This document shows positions 8,837 through 17,587 of a stretch of 64,000 nt of DNA, in pieces (positions within the stretch are counted from its first letter, which is position 1; the number at the start of each line of letters is the position of its first letter). The stretch is from Streptomyces sp. NBC_00443. GTDB lineage: Bacteria; Actinomycetota; Actinomycetes; Streptomycetales; Streptomycetaceae. The stretch spans positions 8,494,001-8,558,000 of the forward strand of contig NZ_CP107917.1 in assembly GCF_036014175.1 (NCBI RefSeq). The letters are read 5' to 3'. The notes below the pieces were generated by a model. The model was not told the DNA's origin. It made no database searches and saw nothing but the letters and a program-made list of their open reading frames with translations. Position numbers and translations under genes: made by a program.

Positions 8837-10159
8837 GTGATCAACAGAGTTCGCAGAGTCCGAGAAACCGGAAGAACAGGGTCTGGAAGAACGGGGTGGG
8901 GAGAACGGTCATGGGGTCGCCGGGTGCGGCTCCTCGTGGCCGCGCTCGTGACGGTGATGAGTCTCGGCCTGCCGGCCGTGTCGGCCACTCCGGCGGCCGC
9001 CGCCCCGGGGTGCGCGCCGCTCCAGTCCGGTGCGAGCGCGGCGGCGCAAGCGGCCGTCGAGGTGGCGTGCCGGTACGTCGGTCAGCAGTACGCCTGGGGT
9101 GGCGGTCACGCACAGGGAGTGCCCGGTCCGAGTCAGGGCCAGGTCGACCGCACGGACCCCGCCTCGTACGCGGACCCGGAGCTGTGGAGCTTCGACTGCA
9201 TCGGCCTGGTGCGCTGGGCCTGGTACAAGGCGACCGGCCGGGACCTCATCACCGAGCGCACGACGCAGGCCACCTTCGCGGCGCCGGGATACGCGCACAC
9301 GAAGTTCCTGAAGTCGCAGGGGTCGGGCGTTCTGCTGCCCGGCGACATCATGTACTTCGGCCGTGGCTTCGGCCCGACGCACGTCGCGCTCTATCTCGGC
9401 AACGGCAAGATGGTCGAGGCGCCTCAGTCGGGCTCGAACATCCAGGTCAACGACATCAGTGCCCGCTGGGATCGCTTCCAGGGCGCTTTCCGCCCGCACG
9501 CCGGCGTCACGCCGATGGTCTGGTCCTGGGACGGCCGCGGCGGCTTCCACAAGACTTGGGGCCAGCCCAACCTGCGGCAGAACTCGAACACGAGCAGCGG
9601 CATCAACTTCACCAACGGCAACGGCATCTCCGTGAAGGTGCGGGTGCTGTGCCAGCGGGTGGGCGAGCGGTCCACGGTCGACGGCATGGTGAACAACGTC
9701 TGGTCGTTCCTGCCGGATTACCACAGCTGGATCAGCAACCTCTTCGTACAGGGTCCGGCCGTGCTCAAGGATGTGCCGTCCTGCGGTGACTACCCGGAAA
9801 TCGGCGGCACACTGGCCGGCGCGGAGAACAACACGTCCTGCGGGGACGGTACGGAGCCCAACTCCGCGGGCGCCTGGACGGCCAAGTCGACCACCGTCTT
9901 CGGCCGCACCGTGGAGCTGCGCTACAGCAGCACCACCCAGTGCGCCTGGGGCCGCATCATCGGCGGCACGGTCGGCGACGAGATCTGGGTCGACCGCAGC
10001 GCCGACGGGGGCGAGACCTGGGACTCGATGCTCGGCTTCACCACCATCACCTCGGGCAACGACGCGTACACCACCCAGTGGAACGACGCCGGCCTCGTCA
10101 TGCGGGCCTGCGGCACCAACGGCCCGGGCGGCGCCATCGCATGCACCGGCTGGTTCTGA
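8837..10159 (+). CDS. Secreted NlpC/P60 cell-wall hydrolase with DUF2690-like C-terminal domain
   Basis: The start is the GTG at 8837, which has AGGGGGAG just upstream; an ATG at 8768 is in frame but lacks a ribosome site. The product is 440 residues. A twin-arginine-like basic stretch and a hydrophobic core lead to cleavage after the SATPAAAA segment. The NlpC/P60 domain follows, with nucleophile Cys about 121 (SFDCIGLVRWAW) and His about 182 (GPTHVALYLGNG); it would cleave peptidoglycan stem peptides. The middle region is novel. The last 90 residues (ELRYS...CAWGRI, then WVDRSADGG) resemble DUF2690, a domain common in actinobacterial secreted proteins. Confidence 0.87.
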   Translation: MINRVRRVRETGRTGSGRTGWGERSWGRRVRLLVAALVTVMSLGLPAVSATPAAAAPGCAPLQSGASAAAQAAVEVACRYVGQQYAWGGGHAQGVPGPSQGQVDRTDPASYADPELWSFDCIGLVRWAWYKATGRDLITERTTQATFAAPGYAHTKFLKSQGSGVLLPGDIMYFGRGFGPTHVALYLGNGKMVEAPQSGSNIQVNDISARWDRFQGAFRPHAGVTPMVWSWDGRGGFHKTWGQPNLRQNSNTSSGINFTNGNGISVKVRVLCQRVGERSTVDGMVNNVWSFLPDYHSWISNLFVQGPAVLKDVPSCGDYPEIGGTLAGAENNTSCGDGTEPNSAGAWTAKSTTVFGRTVELRYSSTTQCAWGRIIGGTVGDEIWVDRSADGGETWDSMLGFTTITSGNDAYTTQWNDAGLVMRACGTNGPGGAIACTGWF

Positions 10160-10188
10160 CCCGATGACGGTCGGTCCGGCCGGTTCCT

Positions 10189-10208
10189 GGAGTGGCCCCT
10201 TCCACTCC
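10189..10208 (+). terminator. Hairpin downstream of the NlpC/P60 gene
   Basis: A perfect 7-bp inverted repeat (GGAGTGG and CCACTCC, loop of 6) lies 30 bases after the stop codon at 10159. There is no T-run, which is usual for Streptomyces terminators. Confidence 0.45.
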
Positions 10209-10309
10209 CGAGCGGGATGCTCCATGGGCGCCCGGATCCGTGCCGTCACCGGCGATGGCAGCCGTTGAACGAGACCTCGCCGCGCGCCCGCAGCACCGCA
10301 GGGCGAACG

Positions 10310-10328
10310 CCGGCCCGTAAGGGGCCGG
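10310..10328 (+). terminator. Second GC hairpin after the NlpC/P60 gene
   Basis: CCGGCCC at 10310-10316 pairs with GGGCCGG at 10322-10328 around a 5-base loop. It may back up the hairpin at 10189. Confidence 0.4.
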
Positions 10329-10534
10329 TGCCGGTCACGGCCTGGGCGACCCGGGGCTCCTGGCCGCGGTGAGTCCCCTCGCCGGTGAGGCCGTACCGGT
10401 CTTCGTGGCCTACACCTGCCATGCGGACACGGTGCTGGTGCCGAGATCACTCCGGCGCGAGGACCACGAAGTCCGCCAACCGGCCTGCGACATCGCGCCG
10501 ATTCGGCACGTCCCTTCACTAGGAGAGAGTCACT

Positions 10535-10892
10535 GTGGCGACGCGTACCAACTCGCCCGGTTCTCGAGCGAGGTGACCGGGCAGCCACTCGACCTTGAGG
10601 ACGAACCGGGCGACGACGAGACGGAGATCATGCTCCCGGGCGGTCCGGCCCTGCACTTCAACGAGATACCGGAGCCGAAGAAGGGCAAGAACCGGCTCCA
10701 TCTGTGCCTGCGTCCCGAGACCTCGCGGACGCGGACGCGGAGCGGCTGCTGGCCCTGGGCGCCGCCCTTGTCGCCGACCACCGCAAGCCCACCGGCTGGG
10801 GGTGGGTCGTGCTCGCCGGCCCGGAGGGCAACGAGTTCTGCATCCTCCTGGCCGAATCCGAACGGGCTGCGCTGCCCCCGATGTCCTCGTAG
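10535..10892 (+). pseudogene. Broken VOC/glyoxalase-like gene with two frame changes
   Basis: A ribosome site (AGGAGAG) precedes GTG 10535, which reads MATRTN, a common start for this family. From about 10540 the homology continues in a different frame (CGDAYQLARF, then LPGGPALHFNEIPEPKKGKN) and from about 10719 in a third frame (DLADADAERLLALGAALVAD, then GPEGNEFCIL) to the TAG at 10890-10892. The second break is repaired by one G: a GAGGAC expected for Glu-Asp reads GAGAC. The first may be a small deletion, since GACGCGTACCAAC could belong either to the start or to the DAYQL segment. Intact relatives, such as the gene at 33130 in this window, are about 140 residues of paired beta-alpha-beta-beta-beta units. 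Confidence 0.7.
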
Positions 10893-10919
10893 TCCTCGTA
10901 GTTTTCGTAGTCCTCGTAT
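10884..10919 (+). repeat. 9-bp tandem repeat, four copies
   Basis: TCCTCGTAG is repeated at 10884 and 10893, with variants TTTTCGTAG at 10902 and TCCTCGTAT at 10911. The first copy supplies the TAG stop of the broken VOC gene, so slippage here would only alter sequence after the stop. Confidence 0.8.
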
Positions 10920-11044
10920 GGTGACGCTGGGCAATGCCGACTCCCGCAGCACCGGTTCCATCCTCCTGATCCGCCGACAGCATCCGCTTCCTCGATCACA
11001 AGACAGCGGCGCGGTGAACGTTCCCCGCCACAGCACCAGGTCCG

Positions 11045-11917
11045 TCAGGGCCTTTCGGCCGGTACGCGGGTCGGGATGGTCGGGAGCACCACATGCTCCG
11101 GCGCCGAGGTCGGGACGCGGCCGGAGCGTGCGATCTCGAGAAGATTCGGGAGCTCGTAGTCCTGTGCGGCGTCGAGATCGACCGTGTATCCGAGGTCCCC
11201 CAGGCTCGCGACCGTCAGCCGGCTCAGGGGGTTGTTGCTGCCGTCGATGTTCGGCGACATCAGCTCGTTGTCGAAGACGCTCTCACGCCAGTGCCCGCCG
11301 GCGCTTCCGGGGCCGCCGACATTGGCGACCGGCACCGGTTCGGGCCCTTCTCCGGTGAGCCTGCCGAACTCCTTCATGGCTTCGGGTCCGACAAAGGTCG
11401 GGTCGAGGCCGGGGAAGTTCTTGAGGAATCCGAAGTCCTTCCAGACGGTTCCGATTCCCAGTACGTGCCCCATCTCGTGCGTGATGACGTCGAGGAGTGA
11501 GCCCTCCTCTTCCATCTGGGCAAGGTCGGCGCTGTCGAACCTCATGCGCCCCTTCACGGGAAGTCCCGCCCCGCTGGCCGCGCTGTCGCTCCGGAATCGC
11601 GTCGGGCCGGCCTGCCCGAGGATATTGGGGACGTTGTTCACGCCGTCGATCGGCACCCCCTCGGCGTCGATCAGGAGATCGTCGATCACGACCCTGCCGG
11701 TGAGGTCGTTGATGATCGCGGTCTCCAGATCTCCCACTATGACGCGCGCCCAACGGTCCGCGGCTTCGGCGAAGACGCTCTTCTGGCTGTTTGTCAGCCC
11801 TCCGAGGAACCGCACCTCGATCTGGAAGGGAGACGTGGTCGCGGCGAGTTCCGCGGCGCGGTCGCTGTCAGCGACCGCCCTGTACGTTTCAAAGGCGTAA
11901 TTGATCTGCCTGCCCAT
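11045..11917 (-). CDS. Leishmanolysin-like (M8) zinc metalloprotease without signal peptide
   Basis: A 290-residue metzincin. HEMGHVLGIG at 147-156 gives the two zinc-binding histidines and the catalytic Glu. A third His is likely in GGHWRES (about 209), and a Met-turn lies in NELMSPNI (about 220), the layout of leishmanolysin-family peptidases. The N-terminus has no hydrophobic stretch, so export by Sec or Tat is not apparent and the enzyme may act in the cytoplasm or be released on lysis. It is divergently transcribed from the trypsin-nuclease fusion across 259 bases, so the two probably share a control region. Substrates are unknown. Confidence 0.87.
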   Translation of the reverse strand: MGRQINYAFETYRAVADSDRAAELAATTSPFQIEVRFLGGLTNSQKSVFAEAADRWARVIVGDLETAIINDLTGRVVIDDLLIDAEGVPIDGVNNVPNILGQAGPTRFRSDSAASGAGLPVKGRMRFDSADLAQMEEEGSLLDVITHEMGHVLGIGTVWKDFGFLKNFPGLDPTFVGPEAMKEFGRLTGEGPEPVPVANVGGPGSAGGHWRESVFDNELMSPNIDGSNNPLSRLTVASLGDLGYTVDLDAAQDYELPNLLEIARSGRVPTSAPEHVVLPTIPTRVPAERP

Positions 11918-12176
11918 GGCAACTACTCCCGCCTCATGTAGTCGGCCTATTCCCCCTGAACCAGGTTAAACTTATTCATAGTTGTAGGCGATGCAACCAT
12001 TTTCGTTGAATGTTCGCCTGTTTCCCGGCGCGCTGGTGCGTTACCCCGGTCGTATTCTGGAAGTGCACGAGGAGCGGGAAGCCCAGGCCGTGTGCTTCGG
12101 GTTCAACCACCGCTGAATCCCCATGACTTCGGTACGGCTTCTCACGCCTGAACTCCATGCGTGAAGGGAGCCTCCC

Positions 12177-14054
12177 ATGGCTGCCAAGAAGCGTGCCTCC
12201 GCCAATCCCAGGCCCTCCGCAAGAGGCCAGGACAAGCTGATCGGCGACCTCAAGCAGTTCATCCGTACCCGGGGGCCGGGCTACCTCAGTGACCCGAACG
12301 TGTCCTCGATCGGTATCGGGTACAAGGAGCAGAGCGGGAAACAGGGCAAGGAACTGGCCCTTCAGTTCACGGTCGACAAGAAGGTCCGGCCGGAGGGACT
12401 GGAAGAGCTGAGCACTGCCGAGATCCCCGAGGTCATCGACATCGGTGGCGGCGTCAAGGTGCCGACGGATGTCGTCCAGCGCTCCTACAAGCCGCACTTC
12501 CTCGTGGTGGCCGAGGGTGAGACGCCCGAGCGGCAGAAGCGCGTCAACCCGATTCGTCCCGGTGTGAGCGTCGGCAACGTCAAGGTGAGCGCCGGCACCT
12601 TCGGGTGCATCGCCTTCGACAGGAACGACGGCTCGCCCTGCCTGCTGAGCAACTGGCACGTGTTGAACGGTCGGAAGGGCGAGCTCGGCGACGTGGTCGT
12701 GCAGCCCGGCAAGGGCGACGACAGCCGCATCGCGCTGAATCGTCTCGGCACGCTCCAACGCGCCCACCTGGGGCGGGGCGGCGACTGCGCCGTGTCGACG
12801 GTTACGGACCGTGATTTCGACATGGACATCCTCGATCTCGATGTCACGCCGACGAAGCTGGGCGAACCGCAGATCGGTGACAAGGTCGTCAAGAGCGGCC
12901 GTACCACCGGGGTCACGCACGGCGTGGTGAGGAGGCCGTTCGCCATCGTCAGTATCAACTACGGCGCGCCGGTCGGAGTGCGCGAGATCGAATGCTTCGA
13001 GATAGGCCCAGACCCCAGGCGTCGGGCGGACGGCGGCGAGATCAGCCTGCCCGGCGACTCCGGATCGGTCTGGATGTTCACGTCCCGCACCGGCAAGTCC
13101 ACGGACGTCATGGCCGGTCTGCACTTCGGTGGTGAGTCGGACGAGGACCCCGAGGAGCGCGCGCTCGCCTGCTTCCCCCAGGCGGTCTTCGACGAACTTA
13201 AGATCACCCTCGCACAGCCGGACCCCGAATCGCTGGAGACCATGACCGGGTACGACCCGGGCTTCCTCGCGGTACAGATCGGCATCCCGCGGCTCAACCC
13301 GTCGATCAAGGAGGACGCCGTCCGGCTCAACGGGTCGGAGGTGGTCCCCTACACGCACTTCTCGCTGGCCCTCAGCTCGGCGCGACGCTTCGCCATCTGG
13401 GTGGCCTGGAACATCGACGGTGGCACCCTCAAGAAGCTCGACCGTACGGGCATCGACTTCGTCAAGGATCCAAGACTTCCGGCCGCCGCACAGGTCAGTA
13501 ACGAGTTGTACAAGGGCCGCAACAACCGACTCGACCGCGGCCACATCGCGCGCCGCGCCGACGTGGTGTGGGGCTCGCTGCCCGAGGCGAAGAAGGCCAA
13601 CAGGGACTCGTTCTTCTACACCAACATCACTCCGCAGATGGACGATTTCAACCAGAGCGGGCGGAACGGCATCTGGGGCCACCTCGAGGACGCGGTTTTC
13701 GAAGACGTCCGTGTCGACGAGCTCAAGGTCAGCGTGTTCGGCGGTCCGGTCTTCCACGAGGACGACCGTGTCTTCCGTGGCGTCAGGCTCCCGCGGGAGT
13801 TCTGGAAGGTGCTCGTCTTCTCCGAGGACGGCAAGCTCAAGTGCAAGGCGTTCCTGCTGACGCAGAACCTGGATGTGCCCGAAGCCCTCGAACTGGACGA
13901 GTTCCGGGTGTTCCAGGTCAAGCTGTCCGAGATCCGTACGCGGACCCACCTGCGCTTCCCCACCGAGATGACCGCGGCGGACACACTGGTGGCCCCGGAG
14001 GCCCTGGAGGATCGGACGCCGCTGGAGCGTCAGTCCGACATCGACTGGAGCTAG
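12177..14054 (+). CDS. Trypsin-like protease fused to a DNA/RNA non-specific endonuclease
   Basis: A 625-residue protein; the ATG follows GAAGGGAG. Residues about 130-345 form a trypsin-like domain with the triad His161 (LLSNWHVLNG), Asp203 (GGDCAVSTV) and Ser295 (LPGDSGSVWM). Residues about 385-600 form a NucA/EndoG-type beta-beta-alpha-metal nuclease with catalytic His456 in DRGHIARR, a metal-binding Asn in YTNITPQ (about 483) and an acidic residue in GHLEDAVF (about 504). The first 130 residues contain a beta region of unknown fold. There is no signal peptide. Protease-nuclease fusions of this kind are found in bacterial conflict systems, where proteolysis may release or activate the nuclease. 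The inference of an inducible toxic nuclease is mine. Confidence 0.9.
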   Translation: MAAKKRASANPRPSARGQDKLIGDLKQFIRTRGPGYLSDPNVSSIGIGYKEQSGKQGKELALQFTVDKKVRPEGLEELSTAEIPEVIDIGGGVKVPTDVVQRSYKPHFLVVAEGETPERQKRVNPIRPGVSVGNVKVSAGTFGCIAFDRNDGSPCLLSNWHVLNGRKGELGDVVVQPGKGDDSRIALNRLGTLQRAHLGRGGDCAVSTVTDRDFDMDILDLDVTPTKLGEPQIGDKVVKSGRTTGVTHGVVRRPFAIVSINYGAPVGVREIECFEIGPDPRRRADGGEISLPGDSGSVWMFTSRTGKSTDVMAGLHFGGESDEDPEERALACFPQAVFDELKITLAQPDPESLETMTGYDPGFLAVQIGIPRLNPSIKEDAVRLNGSEVVPYTHFSLALSSARRFAIWVAWNIDGGTLKKLDRTGIDFVKDPRLPAAAQVSNELYKGRNNRLDRGHIARRADVVWGSLPEAKKANRDSFFYTNITPQMDDFNQSGRNGIWGHLEDAVFEDVRVDELKVSVFGGPVFHEDDRVFRGVRLPREFWKVLVFSEDGKLKCKAFLLTQNLDVPEALELDEFRVFQVKLSEIRTRTHLRFPTEMTAADTLVAPEALEDRTPLERQSDIDWS

Positions 14055-14188
14055 CCGGCGGAGTACGTGCCGGTTCGCGCCGCACCGCCGGCAGCCAGGG
14101 TTGTGGCTTGTGCCGCGCGGGCCTCGTTCCCGGTCCAGCAGTGGCGGTTCCCCTCGAGTCGCACCGGCCCGCCGGCGGACCCGCGTCC

Positions 14189-15310
14189 TCAGGAGCGCCG
14201 CGGCATGCGCTCGATCGCCACCATGGCGGCATCGTCGCCCAGGTGTCCGCCGACGTGCCGCATCAGGTCCTTGCGCAGGTGGGCCAGGAGGGCGTGGGGA
14301 TTTTTGTCCGCCTTGCCGGCCAGCCGTTCCGCGAGCGGGTAGAAGGCGCCTGCGCCGTCGCGGGCCTCGATGACACCGTCCGTGTAGAGAAGGACGATGT
14401 CGCCGTACTCGAAGGCGAACTCTTCTTCGGACAGCTCGGTGTCCACGAACTCGGTGAGGCCGAGGGGTGGTGCAGGGTCGCGTACTTCGAGGGGACTGAC
14501 GTGGCCGCGACGCAGCAGCAGAGGCGAGGGGTGTCCGCAGTTGATCAGGTGAAGGACCGGCTCGTCGTCCGGGATGTCCAGCGCGGCGGCAGTGATGAAC
14601 GCCTCGCCGCGATCCTCGGTCGCGATGTCGAGCGCCGCAGGGTCGTCCAGGTCCGATGAGACGGTTCCCTCGAGAAAGGTCATGAGCGCCGGAAGATCGG
14701 CCTGCCTGTGGGCCGCGCCCCGGAAAGCGCCGAGCAGGAGGGCGGCATCTCCGACGGCTTCCATGCCCTTGCCTCTGACGTCGCCGATGACGATCCGGGT
14801 TCCGTGTGCCGTACGAGCGGCGGCGTACAGATCGCCGCCCAGCTGCGCCTCGGATTCGGCGGCCAGGTAGACCGACGCGATGCGCAACGAGCCGACACGC
14901 TGGGGAAGCGGCTTGAGCACCACCTCTTGCGCGGCCGTCGCAACCGACCGCAGCTGACTCAGTTCCCTTTCATGACGCTCACGCCGGGCGGCGAAAGAGG
15001 TCGCGAACGCTGACATCAGGATCAGAATGATCAGCTGAGAGGAGTGGTTCAGGTCGGTGATGCTGGTACGCACGACAGCGACCACGGCCTGGGCCGCTAC
15101 GGCGACAGCGCCGACGCACGCGGTTGTCCGGGGACCGGCGAACGACGCCGTGACGGCGGGCGCGGCCACCAGGAACGGCCCGAGGTGGACGCTGGGTGGA
15201 GCCAGGATGTCGACCACCGTGACGATCACGATCATCATGATCGGCACCGCCAGCAGCACATGACGTGGCTCCTGGAACCAACGATCATCCTTGAGGCGTC
15301 TCGGAACCAT
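14189..15310 (-). CDS. Membrane-bound SpoIIE-family PP2C phosphatase (paralogue of the gene at 3362)
   Basis: I start at the ATG at 15310 (reads MVPRRLKDDRW), giving 373 residues. An in-frame ATG at 15373 would add 21 residues of low-complexity sequence, and no strong ribosome site separates the two. Three hydrophobic helices (about 20-110) precede a PP2C/SpoIIE domain with LGGDLYAAA, GDVRGKGMEAVG, INCGHPSPL, LLYTDGVIEARD and GDDAAMVAI. It probably dephosphorylates an anti-anti-sigma factor. It is about the same length and layout as the protein at 3362-4504. It converges on the trypsin-nuclease gene and is 135 bases from it. Confidence 0.91.
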   Translation of the reverse strand: MVPRRLKDDRWFQEPRHVLLAVPIMMIVIVTVVDILAPPSVHLGPFLVAAPAVTASFAGPRTTACVGAVAVAAQAVVAVVRTSITDLNHSSQLIILILMSAFATSFAARRERHERELSQLRSVATAAQEVVLKPLPQRVGSLRIASVYLAAESEAQLGGDLYAAARTAHGTRIVIGDVRGKGMEAVGDAALLLGAFRGAAHRQADLPALMTFLEGTVSSDLDDPAALDIATEDRGEAFITAAALDIPDDEPVLHLINCGHPSPLLLRRGHVSPLEVRDPAPPLGLTEFVDTELSEEEFAFEYGDIVLLYTDGVIEARDGAGAFYPLAERLAGKADKNPHALLAHLRKDLMRHVGGHLGDDAAMVAIERMPRRS

Positions 15311-15450
15311 ACATTCTGGATACACCCCGCCGAGCCCCGGCGCCCGCACCGACGCCCACACCGGAGCCCGCACCCCTGATCGCCTCTGGGCCCGAGATCG
15401 GGATTGACGCTGCTCACGCCCAACGTCCCGCAGGACCCGTCGCCGGACCG

Positions 15451-16326
15451 TCAGCCGCGCGAGGTGGTTTCCCTCACCCAGGGCAGCGCGATCCTCTCCA
15501 ACAACACCAGAGCGAAGTAGAGCAGGATGCTCATCAGCCCGATCAGGATGATCGCGGCCCAGGCGGTGGCGGTGTCGCCGACCCCGCCCGCCTGCACGAT
15601 CAGAAAGCCCAGCCCGCTCTCACCGGCCTGGAACTCGCCGATGACCGCGCCGATCGCGGCGAGCGGCATGGCCACCTTCAGCCCGACGAAGATCTGCGGC
15701 AGCGCGGCGGGCAACCGTACCTTCCGGAACGCCTGCCAGCGGGAGGCGTCCAGCGAGCGCGCCAACTCGGCCAGGTCCGCCGGGGTCGACGTGAGGCCGG
15801 TCGCGGTGGACAGCACGATCGGGAAGAAGCAGAGCAGGAAGACCATGGTCAGCACCGGCTTCTGCCCCCAGCCGAGCGCCCCCACCAGCAGCGGCCCGAG
15901 CGCGATCTTCGGAACCGCGTTCACGGCGACCAGTAGCGGCGTGAACATTCGCTCCAGGACCCGCGAGCCCGCCAGCGACAGCCCGATCAGAACTCCGCAG
16001 GCGCTGGAGAGAACGAACCCGACGACGGTCTCCACCGTGGTGTCGCCGGTGTGCTCCAGGAACCGGCCCGGCGCTGCGGTGAACGCCGAGAGCACGGCAC
16101 CGGGCGGAGGAAGCACTGCCGGGTGGATCACCTCCAGCGCCGATGTGAGCAGCCACCACACACCGAGCGCGACCAGCAGCCCGGCCGACGGCAGCAGCAC
16201 GACGCCGACGCCGATGCCGGATCTGCGCTGCCGTCCCGGTCCGGCTCGCGGGACTGGATCAGGGCCCGCTGCCGGGGCGGGCGGCGGCTTCGAGAGGTCG
16301 CTCACCCCATCCTTCTCCCCGTCCAT
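15451..16326 (-). CDS. ABC transporter permease, nitrate/sulfonate/thiamine-precursor type
   Basis: A 291-residue permease with a proline-rich cytoplasmic N-terminus and about six membrane helices. The binding-protein-dependent transport signature is the EAA loop region around DLAELARSLDASRWQAFRKV, followed by LPQIFVGLKVAMPLAAIGAV. It is of the SsuC/TauC/ThiX kind that pairs with an NMT1-like binding protein. Together with the lipoprotein 16 bases upstream and the divergent ATPase it forms a complete importer. The substrate is not decidable from the permease. Confidence 0.9.
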   Translation of the reverse strand: MDGEKDGVSDLSKPPPAPAAGPDPVPRAGPGRQRRSGIGVGVVLLPSAGLLVALGVWWLLTSALEVIHPAVLPPPGAVLSAFTAAPGRFLEHTGDTTVETVVGFVLSSACGVLIGLSLAGSRVLERMFTPLLVAVNAVPKIALGPLLVGALGWGQKPVLTMVFLLCFFPIVLSTATGLTSTPADLAELARSLDASRWQAFRKVRLPAALPQIFVGLKVAMPLAAIGAVIGEFQAGESGLGFLIVQAGGVGDTATAWAAIILIGLMSILLYFALVLLERIALPWVRETTSRG

Positions 16327-16341
16327 CCTCCCGCGGCCCGA

Positions 16342-17373
16342 TCAGCCCTTCGGCACGAGGTCGAAGTCGATGATCCGGTCAGCGGTCATTCCCTTCGGCA
16401 GTGTGCCCGCGTCCTCCAGGATCGCGATGCTCCTCGCGACCCGCGCGGAGTCCACCGTCCCGATTGCCGTACCCGAACCGTCCGGCTTCACGTACTCGGC
16501 CATCAACTCCAACTCGGCAGCCGCGGCAGCCGGGTTCGTGGCGTCCACGTTCCGCTTCAGGATCTCGGAGGCCTCCTTCGTGTGGGCGAGGCTGTACTCC
16601 AAACCCTTGAGCAGCGCACCGGTGAACCGCTTCACCATCTCCGGATCCCGCTCGGCGATCTTCGTGGACGTGACCAGTACGTTCCCGTAGAGATCGGGCA
16701 TCACGTCGCTGTACGGCAGCAGGACGGCCTTCTTCTTGGTCACCGCCTCGACGGTCGGCTTACCCACCACGAACTGGCCGATGCCGTCCACCGAACCGCT
16801 GGCGAGCGTGCCCATCAGCGTTTGTGCCTCACCATTGACCCAGGTCACCTTGGCGGCGTCCACTCCGGCCAGGCGGGCATACGTCGGGAAGAGGTTGCGC
16901 ACGACGGAGCCCGGCGTGTCGGCGAGCCGTTTGCCCTCGAGGTCCTTCGGCGCGGCGATGCCGTTGCCCTCGGTCGTGGCGATCGCGGCCATGGTGTGCT
17001 GCTGGATGGCGGCCACCGCGACGAAGTCCTTCGCCTGGCCACGGCCCATGTGCAGCAGACCGCCCGTCAGGTCGATGGGCCCGAACTGCGCCTGGCCACT
17101 CACCACCGCCGGAATGATGCCCCCGGTGCCCTGTCCCGGCTTGATCTCCACATCGAAGCCGGCCTCTTCGAAGTACCCCTTGTCCTTTGCGACCCAGGCG
17201 TACGAGTCCCGGCCGAAGTTGCCGAACGACGTCAGATAGGTGACCTTCTTCAGCGCCTTGTCGTCGTCACCGGCACCTGCGTCGGAGTCCGAGCCGCCAC
17301 ATCCCGAGACCAGTGCCAGCGCCGTGGCCAGGGCCACCGCGGCGACCGTACGGGCGAACCTGTTCATGCGCAC
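16342..17373 (-). CDS. ABC transporter substrate-binding lipoprotein, NMT1/SsuA type
   Basis: I start at GTG 17373, which has GGAAAGGA seven bases upstream; the ATG two codons later lacks spacing, and the far upstream ATG at 17430 is unsupported. The product has a signal peptide with lipobox LVSGC (Cys about 24). The mature part is a two-lobed periplasmic-binding fold of the NMT1/THI5-like group: LTSFGNFGRDSYAWVAKDKG near the start, then GQAQFGPIDL. It delivers a small organic ligand (aliphatic sulfonates, taurine, pyrimidine precursors and similar are typical) to the permease downstream. It is divergent from the ATPase gene across about 215 bases. Confidence 0.9.
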   Translation of the reverse strand: MRMNRFARTVAAVALATALALVSGCGGSDSDAGAGDDDKALKKVTYLTSFGNFGRDSYAWVAKDKGYFEEAGFDVEIKPGQGTGGIIPAVVSGQAQFGPIDLTGGLLHMGRGQAKDFVAVAAIQQHTMAAIATTEGNGIAAPKDLEGKRLADTPGSVVRNLFPTYARLAGVDAAKVTWVNGEAQTLMGTLASGSVDGIGQFVVGKPTVEAVTKKKAVLLPYSDVMPDLYGNVLVTSTKIAERDPEMVKRFTGALLKGLEYSLAHTKEASEILKRNVDATNPAAAAAELELMAEYVKPDGSGTAIGTVDSARVARSIAILEDAGTLPKGMTADRIIDFDLVPKG

Positions 17374-17587
17374 AGTGTTGTCCTTTCCGACCGCCGACTG
17401 TGCCGAGGACATGACACTCGGTGCGGGCAACAGCCTACGAGGGCCCGGCAGTTGTGGGCCAGATGTGCGGCAGTGGGGATACAGAGACGGGACGACAGGT
17501 ACCGCTGAGCGGCCTGCTCCGGGTAGCCTGACCGGGCGTCACGAACCGGCCGGCATGGCGATCGCCAGTGGATGGGGAGACCGCCGG

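Larger units (their letters stand above)
10160..10534. other. Intergenic stretch without a recognisable gene
   Basis: Apart from the two hairpins at 10189 and 10310, I see no gene here. An open frame from 10369 runs into the decayed VOC gene, but its first 50 codons resemble nothing I know. AGGAGAG at 10521-10527 is the ribosome site of the broken gene that follows. Confidence 0.5.

Noticed and set aside
11976..13949. A 657-residue minus-strand frame antisense to the trypsin-nuclease fusion
   Set aside because: No motifs; the plus strand carries two complete active sites.
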